From Cryobacterium sp. (GTDB taxonomy: Bacteria; Actinomycetota; Actinomycetes; Actinomycetales; Microbacteriaceae), in assembly GCF_025463825.1 (NCBI RefSeq), contig NZ_JAODBG010000097.1, forward strand, positions 1-36,159: a DNA stretch of 36,159 bases, in the 5' to 3' direction. Shown here piece by piece: positions 31,628 through 36,159 of the stretch. The notes beneath the pieces were generated by a model. The model saw only the letters and a program-made list of their open reading frames with translations, had not been told where the DNA came from and did no database searches. Every line of letters begins with the position of its first letter. The first letter of the stretch is position 1. Both the position numbers and the translations under genes were made by a program.

Positions 31628-32497
31628 CTAGTCCACAGGTGCGGTCGAGCTCCGTGCCGGCGGCGCGAAGGTCTGCTGCCCGAGCACGGCCAGCAGGGCC
31701 AGCTTCTCGGCGGCCTCGCTGCGCGGAGCCGCGGTGAGAATCAACAGGGCCTGGCCCTGGTCTTCGGTGAACAGCACCTGGCAGTCCAGCTCGATCGGCC
31801 CCAGCTCCGGGTGGATGAGGGTCTTATGGTCCTCGAAGCGCGTCGCGACCTTCTGCAACGCCCAGATTCCGGTGAACTCGGTGCTCACCTTCTGCAGTTC
31901 GCGCACCAGGGTGCCCGCGCGGGAGCGTGGGCCCGCGGCGCCCAGGGCGACGCGGAGGCTGGACGCCTGGGCCTGGCTCTGCCGGTCGCGGTCGGCGACC
32001 GGATAGATCTCCCGCTCGGCGGAATCGGTGAACCAGCGATAGACGCTGCTGCGAGCCAGGCCGGTGAACCGCAAGTGGTCGCCGAGCAGCGCCGCACCCA
32101 ACCGGTTCTGCGCCAAAGTCTCGCCGAGGCTGGAGAGGATGAGGGCCGGGGTCTCCTCGAGCCGGTCGTAGACCCGCAGCAGGGCGGGAGCGACATGGGT
32201 GTCTTGCGGGGTGCGCTGCGGCACGTTGTGACCGGCGAGTCGGTAGAGGTAGTCGCGCTCGTCGCTGCTGAGCCGAATCGCCCGAGCAAGCGCCGACAGC
32301 ATCTGCTCGGAGGGCTGCGGGCTGCGGGCCTGCTCCATCCGCACGTAGTAGTCCGTGGACATGCCCGCCAGAGCGGCGACCTCCTCGCGGCGGAGCCCCG
32401 GTACCAGCCGGCGCGGCCCCGCGGCCAGCCCGACATCCTCCGGCCGGAGCCCGCCCCGACGGGAGCGGAGGAATGCGGCGAGGGCTGGTTGGTCCAT
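31628..32497 (-). CDS. MmyB-type helix-turn-helix regulator (second copy)
   Basis: 289 residues from ATG 32497; an ATG at 32515 adds MMDGGG, which homologues lack. Same architecture as the protein at 11539: XRE-like helix-turn-helix with RRLVPGLRREEVAALAGMS and YYVRMEQARSPQPS, then the MmyB-type ligand-binding region with PALILSSLGETLAQNRLGAAL, REIYPVADRDRQSQAQASSL, LVRELQKVSTEFTGIW and a C-terminal strand pair ELDCQVLFTEDQGQALLIL. It is divergent from an SDR gene and likely represses it. Sequence identity with the other MmyB protein appears limited to the conserved motifs, so this is a separate lineage, not a recent duplicate. Confidence 0.92.
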   Translation of the reverse strand: MDQPALAAFLRSRRGGLRPEDVGLAAGPRRLVPGLRREEVAALAGMSTDYYVRMEQARSPQPSEQMLSALARAIRLSSDERDYLYRLAGHNVPQRTPQDTHVAPALLRVYDRLEETPALILSSLGETLAQNRLGAALLGDHLRFTGLARSSVYRWFTDSAEREIYPVADRDRQSQAQASSLRVALGAAGPRSRAGTLVRELQKVSTEFTGIWALQKVATRFEDHKTLIHPELGPIELDCQVLFTEDQGQALLILTAAPRSEAAEKLALLAVLGQQTFAPPARSSTAPVD

Positions 32498-32531
32498 GCC
32501 TCCACCATCCATCACGACGGCCCCCTTCTCC

Positions 32532-32538
32532 AGGGACC
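32532..32538. promoter_or_regulatory. AGGGACC element in the second MmyB/SDR intergenic region
   Basis: AGGGACC is followed by GGCAGTCCT, giving an imperfect inverted repeat AGGGAC-CGGCA-GTCCT (32532-32547). The same heptamer lies in the other MmyB/SDR intergenic region at 11497-11503. Confidence 0.35.
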
Positions 32539-32598
32539 GGCAGTCCTACGGCAACGGCTCCTCTCCCGCCCGCGCGGAACACGATTCAGACTCTGGAC

Positions 32599-33345
32599 AT
32601 GAACATCACCGGAAACACCATTTTCATCCCCGGCGCCACGTCGGGCATCGGACTCGCCCTTGCCCTGCGGCTGCAGGCCGCCGGCAACACCGTTGTGATC
32701 GGCGGGCGCCGCACCGACGCACTGGAAAACCTGGCGGCCGAACACGGTTTCGCCACCGTTCCCATCGACACCACCGACCCGGCCTCGGTGCTGGCCGCCC
32801 GTGACCAGGTGCTGGCCCAGCACGCCGACCTGAACGTCCTTGTGGCCATGGCCGGGGTGATGAACGCCGAAGACGTGCGCAGTGCCGACTTCCTGGCGGA
32901 GGCGGAGCGCATCGTCGACACGAACATCAACGGCCCGCTCCGCCTGGTCGCGGCCTTCGTCGACCACCTGCAGAGCCGCCCCGCCGCCACCCTGATGACG
33001 GTCTCCTCCGGCCTCGCATTCACCCCGCTGGCCTACACGCCGACCTACAACGGCACCAAGGCCTTCATCCACCAGTACAGCGAGACGGTCCGGATGCAGC
33101 TGGCCGGCACCTCCGTGCAGGTCATCGAGCTCGTGCCTCCGGCCGTGCAGACCGAGCTCATGCCGGGCAACTCGGTCGACGAGCACTTTATGCCGCTCGA
33201 CGCCTTCGCCGACGAGGTCATGGCCATCCTGGAGGCGCAGCCCGACGCTCAGGAGATCCTCGTCGAGACCGTGAAATTCCTCCGCTTCGCCGAGGTGGAG
33301 GGCCGGTACGCGGCCGCCGTCGCAGCGCTCAATCCTGCCGCCTGA
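32599..33345 (+). CDS. Short-chain dehydrogenase, DltE-like
   Basis: 248 residues from ATG 32599. Rossmann motif PGATSGIG (11-18), where the usual TG is PG, then VVIGGRRTDALENLA, MAG in place of NNAG (84-86), VSSGLAF with catalytic Ser, and YNGTKAFIHQYSETVR with Y150 and K154. VQVIELVPPAVQTELMPG is typical of DltE-like SDRs, which resemble the oxidoreductase annotated beside D-alanylation genes; their substrate is unknown. It needs NAD(P)H. No dlt genes are nearby. It is transcribed divergently from the MmyB regulator. A repeat copy (33367-33429) begins 22 bases after its stop. Confidence 0.92.
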   Translation: MNITGNTIFIPGATSGIGLALALRLQAAGNTVVIGGRRTDALENLAAEHGFATVPIDTTDPASVLAARDQVLAQHADLNVLVAMAGVMNAEDVRSADFLAEAERIVDTNINGPLRLVAAFVDHLQSRPAATLMTVSSGLAFTPLAYTPTYNGTKAFIHQYSETVRMQLAGTSVQVIELVPPAVQTELMPGNSVDEHFMPLDAFADEVMAILEAQPDAQEILVETVKFLRFAEVEGRYAAAVAALNPAA

Positions 33346-33366
33346 GGCACCACAGGTGCTCGGCGG

Positions 33367-33429
33367 CGGCTGGGACCAGTCGCGGTCTGCTTGGCGCAAC
33401 CTTCGAGAAGGCCACCTGAAACCCAGTGC
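33367..33429 (+). repeat. 63-bp direct repeat, copy A
   Basis: Begins CGGCTGGGACCAG and ends CCTGAAACCCAGTGC. It closely matches copy B at 35491-35553 in the same orientation, with differences concentrated in the middle. Downstream of the minus-strand kinase gene. Confidence 0.8.
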
Positions 33430-33536
33430 TTCCGCTCTTACCTCACGACTCGACCGAGCCTGTTTCTACCGATGAACGTACACGCGGTGGCTGGCTGACG
33501 ACACCGGGTCTGGGGTCGCCTCGCGCGTCGGGCGGG

Positions 33537-35369
33537 TCACAGTTCGATGCTGCTGATAACCGTGGTGGCAGCGATTTTCAGCGTGCCGCCCTCGTCTGCC
33601 AGGCGATAGGAGGTCACCTCCTGCACGACACGCCCGTCCGTGAAGTAGTACGTCAGCGTGGCCTGAGCTCGGTCCGGCACTGACGCGCTGACGTCAGTAA
33701 TGGCCACATCCGAGATCTCTGCCCAGAAGTCCTCGTAGGCGGCCCTGCCGCCCACATGATTGACCTGGTAGTCGGCCGTCATCATCGGCCAGGCGCTGGC
33801 CAGATCGGCCGGCAGGAGTGAGTAGTACGTCGTAATGGTATCGACGAGCCGTTGCTCCGCGCTGACCGGCTGCTGCTCCGGGGCCCCTGCTGGTGGGGCG
33901 GAGGGTTCCGGTGCGGACGGTTCAGAGGCGGCCGTGGTCGGCTGGCCTTGGGACGGCTCCGCTTCGGCACTCGGGGCAACGCTTGCTGTGGGAGTCGTGG
34001 CCGTGCTGAGGCTGCCTGCGCTTCCCGTGCCCAAGCGGAGCGAATTGATCTGCACCAGGACGGCGAGGATGACGATGGCAGCGACCAGCACCAGGCCAAT
34101 CAGTGCCCAGCGCCGACGGCGGCGATGCCGCTGGGGTACTCCGGAAGGCGGGGTCGCCGTCGGGGTGAGGGGTGGGTCAGCGACGACGGGCGTTGCTGCC
34201 GCCGGCGTTGCCGCCGGGTGAGCGGCTACCGTGGCTGCTTCCAGAGGAGCAGCATCTGGCGGTGGTGCTTCCAGTGTCGGTGCTTCGTAGCGCCGGGTCT
34301 GGTGCAGGTTGACGGTTTCCGGAGTCTCGTCTTCCTCGTCGGGGTTTCCCTCGCGCACCGAACCCGCGTCGCGGGCGTCCCGGACGGCGGTACCGGCCAG
34401 CGGCTCGGTGTCTGCCGCCTCGGCGGAAAGCTCCGCTTCCGCGGTCCCCGCCGGCGGTGCTGACGGATGGTCGAAAGTGGCGCCCGGGGAATCGGGCGGC
34501 ACCGCTGGCGGCGGCAATGCAACATCGGCGGTGGCCGGCGTCCGGCTCAGGCGCTCGTACAGGGTGGCGAGCCGGAGCGCGACGGAGTTCATGTCGGGCC
34601 GGCGCCTGGGGTCGGCCGACAGCATTTCGCGAAGCAGGGGAGCGAGCACCCCCGCGTGCCTGGGGGCGGGGTAGCTGCCGCGGGCCACTTTGTGCAGCAA
34701 CGCGATCGCGTTGTTCTCCTTGCCGAACGGCGGGGCGCCCTCCAGCATCGCGTACAGGGTCGAGCCCAGGGAGTACACATCCGACGCGAACTTTGACTCC
34801 TGCCCTCTGGCCACCTCGGGAGCAAGGTACGCCGGAGTGCCGTGGATCAAGCCGGTGGCGGTGATGGTCGGGTCTCCCAACGCATGCGAGATTCCGAAGT
34901 CGCTGATCATGGCGGACCCGTCTGCGGTGATGAGGATGTTGCCGGGCTTGACGTCTCTGTGCACGATCCGCAATTTATGGGCAGCGGCCAGCGCCGAACT
35001 CACGTCCGCGCCGATTCGCGCGGCCTCGAGCGGAGTGAGTGTGCCGTGTTCCTTCAATAGCGCAGACAGCGGCGTCGACTCGATCAGCTGCATGACGAGG
35101 CACGGCTGGCCCGCGTGCTCCACCACGTCGAAGACCGGCACCGCGTGCGGATGGTGCAGCCCCGCGGTGATGCGCGCTTCGCGCATCGCCCGATTCGTGA
35201 GGATTTCGCGTTCCTGGTCGGTGAGCTCAGGTTGGGCACGAAGCATCTTGATTGCCACGGTGCGGTGCAGGCGCTCGTCCCACGCCTGCCAGACCACCCC
35301 CATCCCGCCCGCGCCGAGCAGCTTGACCAACCGGTATCGGTCCGCGACGAGGGCCGTCGGAGTACTCAT
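33537..35369 (-). CDS. PknB-like Ser/Thr protein kinase with extracytoplasmic domain
   Basis: 610 residues from ATG 35369, with AAGGAGCGAGTTCG upstream. The kinase domain (about 12-275) is complete: glycine loop GAGGMG (19-24), Lys41 in VAIKML, HRDVKPGN (catalytic D139), DFG (157-159) and TPAYLAPE. A long Pro/Ala/Thr/Glu-rich linker (about 280-425) leads to RRRRR and a single membrane helix WALIGLVLVAAIVILAVLV. The external part has another Pro/Ser-rich stretch and then about 105 residues (LVDTITTYYSLLPADLASAW, YFTDGRVVQEVTSYRL) resembling an NTF2/SnoaL fold instead of PASTA repeats. It would sense an external signal and phosphorylate cytoplasmic targets. It is flanked on both sides by copies of a 63-bp repeat. 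Confidence 0.92.
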   Translation of the reverse strand: MSTPTALVADRYRLVKLLGAGGMGVVWQAWDERLHRTVAIKMLRAQPELTDQEREILTNRAMREARITAGLHHPHAVPVFDVVEHAGQPCLVMQLIESTPLSALLKEHGTLTPLEAARIGADVSSALAAAHKLRIVHRDVKPGNILITADGSAMISDFGISHALGDPTITATGLIHGTPAYLAPEVARGQESKFASDVYSLGSTLYAMLEGAPPFGKENNAIALLHKVARGSYPAPRHAGVLAPLLREMLSADPRRRPDMNSVALRLATLYERLSRTPATADVALPPPAVPPDSPGATFDHPSAPPAGTAEAELSAEAADTEPLAGTAVRDARDAGSVREGNPDEEDETPETVNLHQTRRYEAPTLEAPPPDAAPLEAATVAAHPAATPAAATPVVADPPLTPTATPPSGVPQRHRRRRRWALIGLVLVAAIVILAVLVQINSLRLGTGSAGSLSTATTPTASVAPSAEAEPSQGQPTTAASEPSAPEPSAPPAGAPEQQPVSAEQRLVDTITTYYSLLPADLASAWPMMTADYQVNHVGGRAAYEDFWAEISDVAITDVSASVPDRAQATLTYYFTDGRVVQEVTSYRLADEGGTLKIAATTVISSIEL

Positions 35370-35490
35370 CGAACTCGCTCCTTCGGGAGTTGCTCTCGAA
35401 GGTACTCCGGCAAGCCGAAATTCTCACGGCTGCGCAGGGCCGGCGAGCCGGGACCGCACGCGCGGCGACCGGGGACAAGGCGGTCGGCGT

Positions 35491-35553
35491 CGGCTGGGAC
35501 CAGCCGCGATCTGCTTGGCGCAATCCTTTTTTCGACCGCCTGAAACCCAGTGC
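35491..35553 (+). repeat. 63-bp direct repeat, copy B
   Basis: Same ends as copy A (CGGCTGGGACCAG, CCTGAAACCCAGTGC), and shares CTGCTTGGCGCAA. It lies 121 bases before the kinase start, within the kinase upstream region. Confidence 0.8.
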
Positions 35554-35569
35554 ACCCCTCTGACCCCGA

Positions 35570-35937
35570 TCAGGTCGTGGTGCGGCCGCGGAACGCACCG
35601 ATGATCTGCGCCAGCGCCAGGCCGGTGGCCGTCACGACGGGCACGGCGACCACCAGCACGGCGATCAGGTTGGGGCGGAATTGCAGCCCGCCCGGACCGC
35701 CGACATAGGCGCCGATCGGTATGGCGTATCCGCCGCCACCGCCACCGCTGCCCTCGCCCCTGCCCATGGGCCCGTCAAGGTCGTCGGGGACGTCCCCCGA
35801 GCCCTCGCCGCCGCCGAAACCGAAGCCTACGAGCGCGACGGGCACGAGGTCATGCCCGTCGATCGTGGTCTTCTCGCCGTAGGCCAGCTTCGCGCCCCAG
35901 GCACCGATTCCGTCAGTTTCTCGATGAGGTTCGCCAT
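35570..35937 (-). pseudogene. GerW/YtfJ-family protein, frameshifted
   Basis: ATG 35937 gives MANLIEKLTES, then one base is missing at about 35902 (expected TESVAWGAK). The next frame continues GAKLAYGEKTTIDGHDLVPV, ALVGFGFGGGEGSG, a Gly-rich loop, YAIPIGAYVGGPGG and a C-terminal membrane helix LIAVLVVAVPVVTATGLALA, ending at 35570. This is the GerW (spore-protein YtfJ) family pattern, in which the Gly-rich segment and the GEKT motif are conserved. In actinobacteria the family is present in non-sporulating genera and its role is unknown; in Bacillus the homologue is a spore protein. If the frameshift is an error the protein would be about 120 residues. Confidence 0.75.
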
Positions 35938-36037
35938 GCCCCGAACGTACGCGGGTTCAGGACGACCGGCTAGAGACCCGGCACCGGGCCATGCGGAAGA
36001 AAGGACAAAGTGTGCAAATAAGGACGACCAGTCCTGG

Positions 36038-36159
36038 GGTGACCCGGTGCTTCCGGACAGTGTTCCTAATTTGATTGGATGAAATCATGGGAGCAGTAAG
36101 GAAGTCCGGTCCGCATCGGAGATTTACGGACAAGGAACGAAGGAACGCTGTCGAGATGG
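36038..36159 (+). mobile_element. Left end of a second IS3-type insertion sequence
   Basis: The sequence near 36038 has the look of an IS3-family terminal repeat (TGACCCGGTGCTTCCGGACA), followed by a leader and a transposase OrfA start at 36087. Base composition falls to the lowest in the window. The other end lies outside, so the repeat is not confirmed. Confidence 0.5.
36087..36159 (+). CDS. Transposase OrfA, first 24 codons (cut by window edge)
   Basis: From ATG 36087 the frame reads MGAVRKSGPHRRFT, then DKERRNAVEM, and stays open to the window edge. RRFTDKERRNAVEMV-like beginnings are typical of IS3-family OrfA helix-turn-helix proteins. Only about a quarter of such a protein is visible, so the assignment is moderate. 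It differs from the OrfA at the left edge, so the two ends belong to different elements. Confidence 0.5.
   Translation, partial: MGAVRKSGPHRRFTDKERRNAVEM

Noticed and set aside
1-36159. Prophage, integrative element or CRISPR array
   Set aside because: No integrase, phage structural gene, conjugation gene or regular spaced repeat was seen; only transposase fragments at the edges.
1-36159. tRNA or rRNA genes
   Set aside because: I saw no cloverleaf-like sequence or rRNA segment, though a tRNA scan was not possible here.

Overview
The window is high-GC DNA with GTG/TTG starts, Shine-Dalgarno sites of the GGAGG type, many start/stop overlaps and actinobacterial family variants (PknB-like kinase, PadR, MmyB-type regulators, ABC1 kinase, MSMEG_6728-like protein). 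I read it as a member of the Actinomycetota, most likely Micrococcales/Microbacteriaceae; the genus cannot be fixed from this sequence alone. Both ends run into transposase genes of IS3 type (1-190 minus, 36087-36159 plus), so this may be a contig that broke at insertion sequences.

Layout. 1-1243: an insertion sequence has cut a molybdopterin oxidoreductase, leaving its C-terminal domain and a small partner gene. 1270-2655: ArsR regulator and double SRPBCC (AHSA1) protein, with a probable leaderless promoter. 2729-5504 (minus): membrane protein and a decayed MacB/FtsX-type ABC exporter (one intact ATPase, one frameshifted ATPase, one permease reduced to its two ends). 5665-6686: frameshifted CbxX/CfqX-type AAA+ ATPase. 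6826-8731: MBL-fold hydrolase, a short leader-like ORF with a terminator, and a DksA-like zinc-finger protein missing one cysteine. 8732-10459: glucose-6-phosphate isomerase. 10553-12417: SDR oxidoreductase divergent from an MmyB-type regulator. 12435-13779: broken isoprenylcysteine methyltransferase-like gene and a pyrimidine-dimer-glycosylase-like protein.

13838-24937 is the most interesting part. It carries an SsuABC/NMT1-type importer (ATPase, two permeases, lipoprotein), an adenosine-deaminase-family hydrolase, an LLM flavin monooxygenase, a TetR regulator, two more LLM monooxygenases and a membrane-anchored alpha/beta hydrolase, all on the plus strand and all intact. Two similar 20-bp inverted repeats lie before the importer and before the second LLM gene, which suggests one regulon. 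A plausible reading is uptake, deamination and flavin-dependent oxidation of an aminated nitrogen heterocycle; the substrate is unknown.

25024-28418 is a graveyard: a small gene with a nonsense codon and frameshift, a succinate dehydrogenase/fumarate reductase flavoprotein with four lesions, a LysR gene, and a collapsed DUF6325-like gene. The flavoprotein and LysR genes lost both their 5' ends to one deletion. 28527-33345: PadR regulator, ABC1-family kinase, AlkD-like protein, and a second MmyB regulator divergent from an SDR. 33367-35553: a Ser/Thr kinase gene flanked by two 63-bp direct repeats. 35570-35937: frameshifted GerW-like gene.

Roughly ten of about thirty-five genes are broken. 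Several lesions are large deletions that sequencing error cannot explain; the single-base ones need read support before they are taken as real.
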